Shown here: piece by piece, positions 1 through 7,354 of the stretch
How the letters are laid out: the number at the start of each line of letters is the position of its first letter
Position numbering within the stretch: position 1 is the first letter of the stretch
Assembly: GCA_016873095.1 (NCBI GenBank)
Contig: VGYC01000074.1
Coordinates: 1-32,498 of the forward strand
DNA: 32,498 nt
Direction of reading: 5' to 3'
Source of the DNA: Planctomycetota bacterium
GTDB taxonomy: Bacteria; Planctomycetota; Planctomycetia; Gemmatales; Gemmataceae
Notes under the pieces: model-generated
Databases searched by the model: none
What the model saw: only the letters and a program-made list of their open reading frames with translations
Told to the model about the DNA's origin: nothing
Position numbers and translations under genes: made by a program

Positions 1-217
1 CTTTGCGACTTTCCCGGCTTTCTGCCTCGGTCGGACGACGGCCCGAACCCGTCCAGGCAATCCTGCGTTTTCCGCACGAGTGTTGCGGAGCCGGGGTTGT
101 CTGGGCCGAGTGGGTCGGCTTCTTGCGCCGCCTGTAATCTCCTCCTATCAACCCCCTGCGTTCGCCGTTTCACCACGAACAGTCACGCCCAAGCTGCGTG
201 ACAAGGGGGCTATCCTC

Positions 218-2257
218 GTGACCATCACCCTCGAATCCCCACTCGCTGCCTATCTTCGGGCCTCCAGCTATATCCAGGAGGATAGCCACGAGCGGCAGCA
301 GGCGATCATCAACAAGTTCCTCCTCGACAATAAGCTCTCGATCCCGTCCGGGAACTGGTTCTCCGACTTCCGGCCCAGGGACGGGGCTGCCTTCGCCAAG
401 GACTTCCAGGTGCTTCTGCAAAAAGTCCAGCGTGGCCTCGTGAAAACTGTACTCGTCTCGAACCTCGACCGCTGGGGGACTCAGGACGTGGACGAGTTCT
501 TCGAGTTCCGCAACATTTTGCTGAAGAACGGCTGCAAGCTCTGGTCGGTCGAGGACGGCGACCTGACCAGCAAGAAGATGGGGGACACCATCACCATCAT
601 CGTCAAGGCCGAGCAGATGAAGGAGTATGTCCGTCGCTCGGCGAAGAACATCGCCAGCGGCAAGGAGCGGCTGGCGCAGGCAGGCCACTGGACGGGCGGC
701 AAATGCTCCCCCTTCGGGTACGACCGGCTGTGCGTGGATGCCAAAGGGAAGGCACTCTGGCTGCTCCACTACGAAACGCCGAACCGCAAGATCGAGTTCG
801 CCGTGTTCTCGGACGGCACGCCAGACTTCTCTCGCCCGCCGAAGGTTTGGGAGGGGAAGCGCCAGCGCCCGCCGAAGAACAAGACCGACCGGATCAGGCT
901 CGTCCCGACTCTGACCCGCTACGGCGACTACGCCTGCAAGGACAAGGACCGGGTGGAGATGGTCCGTTTGCTCTACAAGTGGCTCCTTACGAAGCCCTGG
1001 AGCATTCGGCGAATCGCACGGGAGTTGACCGACCTCGGCTACCGGACCTATGGCAAGGGGGTCATCCCGCAGGCCGTCATCAACATCGTGGAGAACGAGA
1101 AGTATCGTGGCGACATGAGCTACAACAAGAAGCAGCGGGCGAAGCTGGCGATGTCGGTCAAGAACGTCGTCAGCGAGGTCGAAAAGCCGGTCAGGACTGC
1201 CAGGGGGACCGTGAAGAGCATCAAGCGGCCCCAGGAGCAGTGGGACATCGCCGAAGGCTCGCATGAGGGGCTGGTGGACGAGAAGACGTGGACGCTGGCG
1301 AACGAACAACTGCAAAAGCTCAAGACCAAGAAGACCCGGCGACCGAGGAGCAACGCCTACTACCTTCGCCCGCTTCTGATCTGCGGTCATTGCCAGAAGC
1401 CAATGCAGGCCCGGATGGAACACAGCGGCGACCCGAAAAAAGTGCGGACACGATACCCGGTCTACTACTGCCCCGGCTGGGTCGATGAACTCAAGCAGAG
1501 GCCAAAGGTCGTCCACAGCATCAAGCACAGCATGGTCGAGGAGTTTATCTTCAGGCGGCTCGGCGAGATGAGCGTCGAGGTCGAGGCGGCGACCGAACTC
1601 CAGGACATCGCCGATCTTCAGGCCCGGTACGAGCAGAGTGAAGTGGACTTCAAGGAGTTCTTCCAGAAGGGCCTTCGGGAGTATCTGGCCGAGGTCAAGC
1701 AGTTCGCTGAGTGGGCGGGGTGTCCCGACGACAAGGTACTTGGCGAGATTGCCACCGTCGCCCGTCACCCCGATTGGGACTTTACCAAGAAGGGCGACCC
1801 CGATTTCGAGGTTCTGAAGGCCCACCTTCGGGAGATCGACGCTCAGAAGGTTCGGATCGCCAAAATGCGGCTCGCCTCCATTGACGAGGAACACCGGGCG
1901 GCTGTCGAATATGCCATGCGGTCCAACCTGGACGAGCAGACTCGCCGGGTCGCCGATGAAGTGGTCAACCGCTACGCTGAGGAGCGGAAGCTGGTTCTCG
2001 AAGAAACCAAGCCCTTCCTGGACCGATACCAGGAGCGGGCGGCGGAGCTTTTGGCCTTCAAGACTCGGCTCCAAACCCTGCTTCGGACGGTGCGGGAGGC
2101 GGACGTGGACGCCAGGGCGATGAAGTTGATGGAGGTCTTGCGGTGCGTAACGCTGTTTTTTCAGCCGAAACGCAAATGGACCGAAACGAAGCTAGACGAG
2201 GATCAGTCAGGACTTACGTTCAACCACAGTTTCGAGACGAACGGTGGCACGTCCTGA
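218..2257 (+). CDS. Large serine recombinase (resolvase/invertase family)
   Basis: This is a site-specific DNA recombinase of the large serine type, which cuts and rejoins DNA through a serine-DNA bond. Read from GTG 218 it has 679 residues. The N-terminal resolvase domain starts with YLRASS, whose Ser16 is the likely nucleophile, and has the later LDRWG motif (about residues 85-90). A 'Recombinase' domain follows (about residues 170-340, FGYDR to NEKYRGD), then a zinc-ribbon segment (about 405-450) and a charged, probably coiled-coil tail. GTG 218 is preferred over the ATG at 80 because AAGGGGG lies 8-9 bases upstream and the conserved fold begins just after it. The ribbon has its first pair (CGHC) but only one Cys in its second half (YYCPGW). 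No cargo or att site could be defined; the left end of the window cuts the context. Confidence 0.9.
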   Translation: MTITLESPLAAYLRASSYIQEDSHERQQAIINKFLLDNKLSIPSGNWFSDFRPRDGAAFAKDFQVLLQKVQRGLVKTVLVSNLDRWGTQDVDEFFEFRNILLKNGCKLWSVEDGDLTSKKMGDTITIIVKAEQMKEYVRRSAKNIASGKERLAQAGHWTGGKCSPFGYDRLCVDAKGKALWLLHYETPNRKIEFAVFSDGTPDFSRPPKVWEGKRQRPPKNKTDRIRLVPTLTRYGDYACKDKDRVEMVRLLYKWLLTKPWSIRRIARELTDLGYRTYGKGVIPQAVINIVENEKYRGDMSYNKKQRAKLAMSVKNVVSEVEKPVRTARGTVKSIKRPQEQWDIAEGSHEGLVDEKTWTLANEQLQKLKTKKTRRPRSNAYYLRPLLICGHCQKPMQARMEHSGDPKKVRTRYPVYYCPGWVDELKQRPKVVHSIKHSMVEEFIFRRLGEMSVEVEAATELQDIADLQARYEQSEVDFKEFFQKGLREYLAEVKQFAEWAGCPDDKVLGEIATVARHPDWDFTKKGDPDFEVLKAHLREIDAQKVRIAKMRLASIDEEHRAAVEYAMRSNLDEQTRRVADEVVNRYAEERKLVLEETKPFLDRYQERAAELLAFKTRLQTLLRTVREADVDARAMKLMEVLRCVTLFFQPKRKWTETKLDEDQSGLTFNHSFETNGGTS

Positions 2258-2391
2258 CGCGCGGCCTGGCCGACGGCGTCAACGGCGGCGGCGGCCAGAT
2301 CGGCAACTGGACCGGCACCCGCGCCAACTGCACGGGAGAGGTCGTCGAGCTTGGCACAAGGCGGTTAGCCTCGACGCTCGGACAATGATCC

Positions 2392-2421
2392 GTCCAGACT
2401 ATTCGTCCAGTATTTGTCCAG
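2392..2421. repeat. Three closely spaced GTCCAG hexamers
   Basis: GTCCAG occurs at 2392-2397, 2405-2410 and 2416-2421, starting 13 and 11 bases apart, in an AT-richer patch 135 bases after the recombinase stop. The spacing, close to a helical turn, would suit a protein-binding site, possibly for the recombinase. That is inference only. Confidence 0.3.
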
Positions 2422-2469
2422 AAACAGACATACACCCCCTCGGCAGATCATACAACGTATGACCTGCAG

Positions 2470-2529
2470 ACAAGCGTGACCGACCGTCGCTTGGCGGTTT
2501 CGCGCACGATATCGCGCTTGAAACGCCTG
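2470..2529. repeat. Interspersed intergenic repeat, copy A
   Basis: This is the first of three copies that share the core CGCTTGGCGGTTTCGCGC. The first 45 bases match copy B (10627-10671) at 42 positions. The right half is an imperfect inverted repeat (TTTCGCGC against GCGCTTGAAA). It lies downstream of the recombinase gene and outside coding sequence. Confidence 0.75.
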
Positions 2530-2611
2530 TCTCTCCTCCGCCGATCCTGTGCGGTTATTCTTGTACACCAGCGCCGCATTTTCGCGTTTTCGCATTTTCG
2601 CTACACCTGGG

Positions 2612-2640
2612 TTGTGCCATTTTCCCGCCCGACTTATAAT
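2612..2640 (+). promoter_or_regulatory. Sigma-70-type promoter of parA, probably leaderless
   Basis: TTGTGC (2612-2617) and a perfect TATAAT (2635-2640) are separated by 17 bases. The ATG of parA begins 8 bases after the -10 box, so transcription would start at or next to the start codon. There is no Shine-Dalgarno sequence. Confidence 0.75.
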
Positions 2641-2647
2641 CGCGGCC

Positions 2648-3511
2648 ATGCGACGGATTGCCATCATCAATCAAAAAGGCGGCGTGGGCAAGACGACGAC
2701 GGCGGTCAACCTGGCTGCCGCGCTGGCGCGGGCCGGGAAACGCGTCTGCGTCCTCGATCTGGACCCCCAGGCCCACGCCACCACCCATCTCGGCCTCGAG
2801 CCGGACGGCAAGTCGCCGTCGATGTACGATGCCCTGACCGACTCCCGGCCATTGCGCGAGGTGCGCCGGCAAGTCGAGGACAACCTCTGGCTGGCCGGCT
2901 CGGACATCAATCTCGCTGCCGCCGAGGTCGAACTGGCCGGTGTCGTCGGCCGGGAGGTCATTCTCCGCGACCTGCTGCAGGCGGATGATGAATCCTTCGA
3001 CTATCTGCTGATGGACTGTGCCCCGTCGCTGGGCGTGCTGACGCTGAACGCGCTCGCCGCCGCCAATGAAGTCTTCATTCCGCTCCAGCCGCATTTCCTC
3101 GCGCTGCACGGGCTGAGCAAGCTGTTCGAGACGACGGCCCTGGTCGCGCGGCGCATCAATCCGGAGCTGAAAGTGACCGGCATCGTGCTGTGCCTGTATG
3201 AATCGAGCACGAAGCTGGCGCAGGAGGTGAATCGCGACTTGCAGGACTATCTGGACCGGAGCCGGGAGAGCGCGTTGCCGTGGGCCAGGGCGCGCGTGTT
3301 CGCCAGCCGGATTCGCCGCAACATCAAGCTGGCCGAGGCGCCGAGCTTCGGCAAATCGATCTTTGCCTACGCGCCCTCCTGCAACGGCGCGGAAGATTAC
3401 CAGGCGCTGGCCCAGGAAGTGATGGGCAGCGTCGAGGTCTTCGCCGCCCGCGTCGCGGTCGACGACCACGGAACGGTACACGTCGTGAATGAAGCGGCAG
3501 CGACCGTATAG
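2648..3511 (+). CDS. parA: ParA-family ATPase (orphan)
   Basis: This is a ParA/Soj-type P-loop ATPase of 287 residues. Such proteins use ATP-dependent DNA binding to segregate chromosomes or plasmids or to position cargo. The N-terminus carries the deviant Walker A KGGVGKTT (residues 10-17, signature Lys10 and Lys15). The Walker A' region [11 protein letters not shown] and the Walker B-like segment [10 protein letters not shown] follow. ATG 2648 is chosen because the family begins directly with [11 protein letters not shown] and because a promoter occupies the bases upstream. No parB follows; the next gene is ybeY, 115 bases on. A role in chromosome segregation is possible, but without parB a cargo-positioning role is equally open. 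Confidence 0.92.
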   Translation: MRRIAIINQKGGVGKTTTAVNLAAALARAGKRVCVLDLDPQAHATTHLGLEPDGKSPSMYDALTDSRPLREVRRQVEDNLWLAGSDINLAAAEVELAGVVGREVILRDLLQADDESFDYLLMDCAPSLGVLTLNALAAANEVFIPLQPHFLALHGLSKLFETTALVARRINPELKVTGIVLCLYESSTKLAQEVNRDLQDYLDRSRESALPWARARVFASRIRRNIKLAEAPSFGKSIFAYAPSCNGAEDYQALAQEVMGSVEVFAARVAVDDHGTVHVVNEAAATV

Positions 3512-3546
3512 CGTGCCAGCACACGTCTTCAATGAACGAGAGCATT

Positions 3547-3589
3547 CTGGGTGCCGTGCCCCACGGCCTTGCGTCGGCATGGCACTCAG
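3547..3589. repeat. Imperfect palindromic repeat between parA and ybeY
   Basis: The arms CTGGGTGCCGTGCC and GGCATGGCACTCAG pair at 12 of 14 positions around a short CACGG/GCGT-rich centre, giving a 43-base hairpin. It fills the parA-ybeY gap just before the ybeY promoter and has no T-run, so it is probably a dispersed palindromic repeat rather than a terminator. Confidence 0.55.
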
Positions 3590-3590
3590 G

Positions 3591-3619
3591 TTGTCCGCTG
3601 ACCCGCAAGCGGCTACGTT
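3591..3619 (+). promoter_or_regulatory. Candidate leaderless promoter of ybeY
   Basis: TTGTCC (3591-3596) and TACGTT (3614-3619) are separated by 17 bases, and the ATG of ybeY starts 8 bases after the -10 box. The layout is the same as at parA. The -10 match is modest, and no Shine-Dalgarno sequence precedes the ATG. Confidence 0.45.
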
Positions 3620-3626
3620 TACCGGC

Positions 3627-4067
3627 ATGATTCGCGTCACCATTGCCAGTCCGCAGGAGATCGTTGAACTCGACCGCGGCAAGCTGCGCGACATCGTCCG
3701 CGCCGTTCTGCAGGGCGAGGACATTGCCGACGCCGAGATCAGCCTCGCCTTCGTGGACAACGACACGATCCATCGTCTCAACAAGCGCTACCTCGATCAC
3801 GACGAGCCGACCGACGTGCTCACGTTCCCGCTGGGGCCCTCGGGCGGCGGCAAGAAGCTGAGCGGGGAAATCGTCATCGGCGCGGAAGTCGCCGCGGCCG
3901 AGGCAAGCCAGCGCGGCCACGATGTCCACACCGAGCTGGCGCTCTACGTCATCCACGGCGTCTTGCACCTGTGCGGCTACGTCGATGCCAAGGAGAAGGA
4001 TCGGCACGTCATGCGCTCGAAGGAACGCCATTACCTCAAGTCCCTGGCATTGCCGGACATCGCCTGA
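3627..4067 (+). CDS. ybeY: Endoribonuclease YbeY (rRNA maturation factor)
   Basis: YbeY is a zinc-dependent endoribonuclease that takes part in 16S rRNA 3'-end processing and ribosome quality control in the cytoplasm. The protein has 146 residues, a normal length. It shows the family block DVLTFPL and the metal motif HGVLHLCGY near residues 112-120. In the usual HGxLHLxGYDH form a third His follows; here the sequence is GYVDAKEKD, so the third ligand position is Asp. ATG 3627 is chosen because the family starts with a short beta strand (IRVTIAS) and a longer frame would overlap parA. A hairpin at 4190-4217 probably ends its transcript. Confidence 0.9.
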   Translation: MIRVTIASPQEIVELDRGKLRDIVRAVLQGEDIADAEISLAFVDNDTIHRLNKRYLDHDEPTDVLTFPLGPSGGGKKLSGEIVIGAEVAAAEASQRGHDVHTELALYVIHGVLHLCGYVDAKEKDRHVMRSKERHYLKSLALPDIA

Positions 4068-4189
4068 TCCTCGCGCCCACGCTCTCGGGAACGAGGCACC
4101 TGGAATTCAGAGCTGTCCGAAACGGCGCCGGAACCCCCTGCGTTTTGTGTGATCCAGCGTCTATCCGGGGAGTTTGCACCTGGTCGGGC

Positions 4190-4217
4190 AAGGGGTCTGA
4201 CCGGTCTGACCCCTTTT
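4190..4217 (+). terminator. Probable intrinsic terminator after ybeY
   Basis: AAGGGGTC (4190-4197) pairs exactly with GACCCCTT (4208-4215), and the inner bases GACC/GGTC can extend the stem. TTTT follows at 4214-4217. It lies 122 bases after the ybeY stop. The sequence also resembles widespread GGGGTCTGACCCC-type repeats, so it may be a repeat serving as a terminator. Confidence 0.5.
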
Positions 4218-4355
4218 CGGACAGCCTCTCAGAGCCACAAAGCGCTCTTGACCTGCGTGGCCGGCACAGTATAGTCCCGCCGCGTAAATCTCCTGAAAAG
4301 CGACAGGATGTGGAAGGGGCCAAAGGCGCGGCCTGTTGAGGGGACACGGGCAGTG

Positions 4356-5633
4356 ATGCGATTCTCCGGGCACCGGCAGGCTAGCAACCGACGGCGACAT
4401 TGCCGCCGTCCGGTTTCGCTGTGCCTGCTGTGCCTGCTGGCCGGGATGCTCGCGCTGGCGGCCGGATGCCAGAATGACACGGCCTTCGTCACCAAGCTCA
4501 ATCCCAAGGAATGGTTCAGCAAGCCGCCCGAAGCGCCGCCGGCGGCAGCAGACAGCTTTGTCATGAAGGGGGGCGGCCTGGAAAAGGAGAAGTCCCCCGA
4601 GTCAGGCACGGCCCAGGCCGACCTGGAAGGGGCCAAGACTCTTTACTCCAAGGGCAAGTACTCCGAGGCGGAAAGGATCTTCCACCGCCTCGCTTACAAC
4701 AACAAGAACAGCGCCCATCTCTGCGAGGAGGCGCTGTTCTTCGAGGCGGATTGCCTGTACATGCAGGGCAAGTATCCCAAGGCGGAATCGACCTACAAGA
4801 AGCTGCTCAAGGAGTTTCGCCTGCATGGCCGCTTCCACGACCAGGCCAAGCGCCGGCTCTTCGACATCGCCAACTACTGGCTCGACGACACCCGCGAGAT
4901 CATGAAGGGCTACGAGGCGAAGAAGGAGGGCAAGCGCTGGTTCGTGATGCCGGTGTCCTTCATGAACTTCGACCGCGAGAAACCCCTGTTTGACATCGAG
5001 GGCCGGGCTATCGAGGCGCTGGAAGAAGTGCGTCTGAACGACATCAGCGGACCGCTCGGCGAGAAGGCGCTCTTCTACATCGGCACCGTCAAGTTCTTCC
5101 GCGAGGAGTGGAAGGACGCCGACTATTACTACACGCAGGTCTTCGAGAATTATCCGAACGGCAAGCTGGCCGCCAAGGCGTTGAAGAACTCGATCCTGTG
5201 CAAGCAGTTCATCACGGGGGGCTCGGCCTACGATGGCCGGCCTCTGGTCGAGGCCCGCAAGCTCATCGAGCGGGCCGGCGCCTATCCGGAACTGCGCAAC
5301 GGCGACAGCAAGTTCCTGGAGCATCAGCTCGTCAGCATTGCCCATCAGCAGGCGGACAAGGATTACATGATCGCGGAGTTCTACAAGCGCACGGGGCACC
5401 CAGGTTCGGCGTACTTCTACTACGAACTGGTGCGACGGCGTTATCCGGGGACGGAATACGCCGAGAAAGCCAGCAAGCGCATGGACGAGCTGCGCAGCCG
5501 GCTGGACAAGGAAGGGGCGCAGCCGTCTCGTCCCGGCGCTCCCGTCCCCGCGCGGCCGGATACGCCGCTGCTGGGCCCGGCGCCGCGGCTGTTGCCGTCC
5601 AGCCTTGGCGGCGACGGACGGCCGGGACCGTGA
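4356..5633 (+). CDS. BamD-like tetratricopeptide outer-membrane lipoprotein
   Basis: This is a lipoprotein of about 425 residues with tetratricopeptide repeats, similar in layout to BamD, the outer-membrane beta-barrel assembly lipoprotein. Starting at ATG 4356 it has a basic N-terminus, a hydrophobic stretch (LCLLCLLAGMLALA) and a lipobox ending LAAGC near residue 37. TPR-like helices follow (GAKTLYSKGKYSEAERIFHRL, then YMQGKYPKAESTYKKLLKEF, later KALFYIGTVKFFREEWKDAD). The C-terminus is a Pro-rich tail. A start at ATG 4308 is possible but places a long charged extension before the signal peptide. It is longer than a typical BamD (about 240). The lipoprotein gene lptE follows 57 bases downstream, which fits envelope biogenesis. 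Confidence 0.8.
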   Translation: MRFSGHRQASNRRRHCRRPVSLCLLCLLAGMLALAAGCQNDTAFVTKLNPKEWFSKPPEAPPAAADSFVMKGGGLEKEKSPESGTAQADLEGAKTLYSKGKYSEAERIFHRLAYNNKNSAHLCEEALFFEADCLYMQGKYPKAESTYKKLLKEFRLHGRFHDQAKRRLFDIANYWLDDTREIMKGYEAKKEGKRWFVMPVSFMNFDREKPLFDIEGRAIEALEEVRLNDISGPLGEKALFYIGTVKFFREEWKDADYYYTQVFENYPNGKLAAKALKNSILCKQFITGGSAYDGRPLVEARKLIERAGAYPELRNGDSKFLEHQLVSIAHQQADKDYMIAEFYKRTGHPGSAYFYYELVRRRYPGTEYAEKASKRMDELRSRLDKEGAQPSRPGAPVPARPDTPLLGPAPRLLPSSLGGDGRPGP

Positions 5634-5690
5634 CAGCCTCCCAGTCACGGAAGGGCGCGCGCGAAACGCAAGCAGTCGAGGAGAAGTGTC

Positions 5691-6323
5691 ATGTGCAAGC
5701 GAACTGTCCTCTGCATTGCCCTGGCGGCACTGGTGCCGGGCTGTGGCTGGGACGGGCATTTCGCCTTTCTCGGCTACTCGACACAGCCGAACTACGATCG
5801 CTCGATTCGCACCGTCTACGTTCCCATGTTCGGCAACCAGACTTTTTACCGGGAATGGGAAATGGAGCTGACGCGCGCCGTCATTCGCGAGATCGAGTCC
5901 AAGACCCCGTACAAGGTCGTTTCCAATCCGGAACGCGCCGACACCGAGCTGATCGGCAAGATCGTGAACATCAACAAATCGCTCATCAACGCCAACCAGC
6001 TCAACGAGGTTCGCGAATCGCAGGTTATCATGAATGTGGAGATCATCTGGCGTGATCTACGGCCAGGGCAACAGGGGCAAGTGCTGTCGGCCGAGCGGCA
6101 AGGCGGCGCACGCGCACCGGTCAATCCGCTGGAGCCGCTGGCGCCGTCGCCGCCGACCCTGGTCACGGCCATGGGCAACTTCGTCCCGGAACTCGGCGGC
6201 TCGATCACCAGCGCGCAACAGCTGTGTTGCGATCGTGCGGCCATCCAGATCATCTCCATGATGGAGATCTGGCCCGAGCCGGCCGCCGTTGCCGCAGTCC
6301 CGGCGGTCCCGATCGCGCCCTAG
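5691..6323 (+). CDS. lptE: LptE-family LPS-assembly lipoprotein
   Basis: This is a 210-residue lipoprotein resembling LptE, which supports the LptD channel in placing lipopolysaccharide in the outer leaflet of the outer membrane. The start ATG follows GAGGAGAAG. The signal peptide ends in the lipobox LVPGC near residue 18. The family core is VYVPMFGNQTFYREWEMELT, then predicted strand segments with YKVVSNPERADTELIGKI and VIMNVEIIWRDL. A Pro/Ala-rich tail closes the protein. The assignment rests on the 'lipoprotein, then FGN..F...E..LT.A...EI' pattern, which is weakly conserved across phyla. The gene sits between the BamD-like gene and folP. Confidence 0.75.
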   Translation: MCKRTVLCIALAALVPGCGWDGHFAFLGYSTQPNYDRSIRTVYVPMFGNQTFYREWEMELTRAVIREIESKTPYKVVSNPERADTELIGKIVNINKSLINANQLNEVRESQVIMNVEIIWRDLRPGQQGQVLSAERQGGARAPVNPLEPLAPSPPTLVTAMGNFVPELGGSITSAQQLCCDRAAIQIISMMEIWPEPAAVAAVPAVPIAP

Positions 6324-6347
6324 ATGATTATTTCGGCGGTGGGAGGG

Positions 6348-6368
6348 CGAGGCTCCTGCCGAGCCGTG
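6348..6368. repeat. Short GC-rich dispersed repeat, copy 1
   Basis: The 21-base segment beginning GGCGAGGCTCC and ending GCCGAGCCG recurs at 14582-14602 with two mismatches. Its centre forms a small hairpin (GGCTC/GAGCC). It sits in the 57 bases between lptE and folP. Confidence 0.55.
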
Positions 6369-6380
6369 GAAGGTGGTTTC

Positions 6381-7229
6381 ATGCATGAGTGGCATCTACG
6401 AGACAGGGTCTTGACCATCGGTTGCCGGCCGCTGGTCATGGGCATCGTCAACGTGACGCCGGACAGCTTTTCCGACGGCGGCCGCTACCTGGATCACGCA
6501 GCGGCCATCGCCCACGGCTTGAAGCTGAGCGCCGATGGCGCCGACATCCTGGACATCGGCGGCGAGTCCACGAGGCCAGGCGCCGACGTGGTATCGCCCG
6601 ACGAGGAACTGCGCCGCGTCGTCCCGGTGGTCGAAGCGCTCGTGAAGCAGTCGGCCACGCCGATCTCCGTCGATACCTCCAAGGCGGAGGTGGCCCGTCG
6701 TTGCCTGGAGGCGGGAGCGCTCATCGTCAATGACGTGACCGCGCTGGCAGGAGACCCGGCCATGCTCGCCACGGCCAGAGAGCACCAGGCCGGCGTGGTC
6801 CTCATGCACATGCGCGGCACGCCGCGGAACATGCAGCAGTCGCCGCACTACGACGATGTCATGGCGGACATCACGAGGTTCTTCATGGAGCGGAGCGCGG
6901 CTGTCACGAGGCAAGGGATTGACGCCGCACGGATCGCGCTGGACCCGGGCATCGGCTTCGGCAAGACGGGGCCTCACAACATGGAGATTCTGGCCCGGCT
7001 CAGCGAGTTTCAGCGCCTGGGCCGGCCGGTTTGCCTGGGCGTGTCGCGCAAGGCGTTCATCGGCAAGATTCTCGAACGCCCGCCAGGCGAGCGCCTGCCC
7101 GGCTCGCTGGCTGCCGTGCTCTTTGCCCAGGCGAACAAGGCCGTGCAGATCGTCCGGGCCCACGACGTGCGCGAAACCCGCGACGCCGTGAGCCTGTTCG
7201 CGGCCATCCAGGAGCGTTCGTTATCGTAG
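6381..7229 (+). CDS. folP: Dihydropteroate synthase
   Basis: FolP condenses p-aminobenzoate with dihydropterin pyrophosphate in folate synthesis, in the cytoplasm. The protein has 282 residues with a TIM-barrel pattern. The first signature is MGIVNVTPDSFSDGG near residue 20 and the second is ILDIGGESTRPGA near residue 56. The pterin-site segments ISVDTSKAEVARRCLEAGA and IVNDVTAL follow, then DPGIGFGKT and a SRKAFIG motif. ATG 6381 is chosen because AAGGTGG lies just upstream; the longer frame to 6324 only translates the dispersed repeat. The next gene, across a repeat element, is cdaA; folP next to a diadenylate cyclase gene is a known arrangement in several phyla. Confidence 0.95.
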   Translation: MHEWHLRDRVLTIGCRPLVMGIVNVTPDSFSDGGRYLDHAAAIAHGLKLSADGADILDIGGESTRPGADVVSPDEELRRVVPVVEALVKQSATPISVDTSKAEVARRCLEAGALIVNDVTALAGDPAMLATAREHQAGVVLMHMRGTPRNMQQSPHYDDVMADITRFFMERSAAVTRQGIDAARIALDPGIGFGKTGPHNMEILARLSEFQRLGRPVCLGVSRKAFIGKILERPPGERLPGSLAAVLFAQANKAVQIVRAHDVRETRDAVSLFAAIQERSLS

Positions 7230-7230
7230 T

Positions 7231-7346
7231 TCTCGTTCCCAGGCTCGGACTGGGAACGCACGGCTCGCGAGGCTCTGCCTCGCGGCATGACCAGACGGGA
7301 GGCAGTGCCTCCGAGGCAGCGCGTTCCCAGGAACTGGGAACGAGGA
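7231..7346. repeat. MITE/REP-like palindromic element between folP and cdaA
   Basis: This compact element contains four hairpins: CGTTCCCAG/CTGGGAACG (7234-7258), CGCGAGGC/GCCTCGCG (7266-7284), GGAGGC/GCCTCC (7298-7312) and CGTTCCCAG/CTGGGAACG again (7322-7342). The ends, beginning TCTCGTTCCCAG and ending CTGGGAACGAGGA, are inverted copies of each other. It fills the folP-cdaA gap. Its right end supplies the GGAGGAG in front of the cdaA start. No coding capacity is seen. Confidence 0.75.
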
Positions 7347-7354
7347 GGAGAATC

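Larger units (their letters stand above)
2258..2647. other. Gene-free stretch between recombinase and parA
   Basis: I see no convincing gene here. The stretch holds three spaced GTCCAG words (2392, 2405, 2416), one copy of the interspersed repeat (2470-2529) and the parA promoter (2612-2640). The first 90 bases read open in another frame but have no start or motif I recognise; they could be the remnant of an interrupted gene. Confidence 0.5.

Noticed and set aside
80-217. N-terminal extension of the recombinase from ATG 80
   Set aside because: Its 46 residues show no recombinase pattern and a GTG with a good Shine-Dalgarno sits at the conserved N-terminus.
170-2074. 634-codon open frame on the minus strand
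   Set aside because: It is the antisense shadow of the serine recombinase in high-GC DNA; it shows no motif, whereas the plus strand encodes clear recombinase domains.
2555-3784. 409-codon open frame on the minus strand
   Set aside because: Antisense shadow across parA and the start of ybeY, both of which have strong family motifs on the plus strand.
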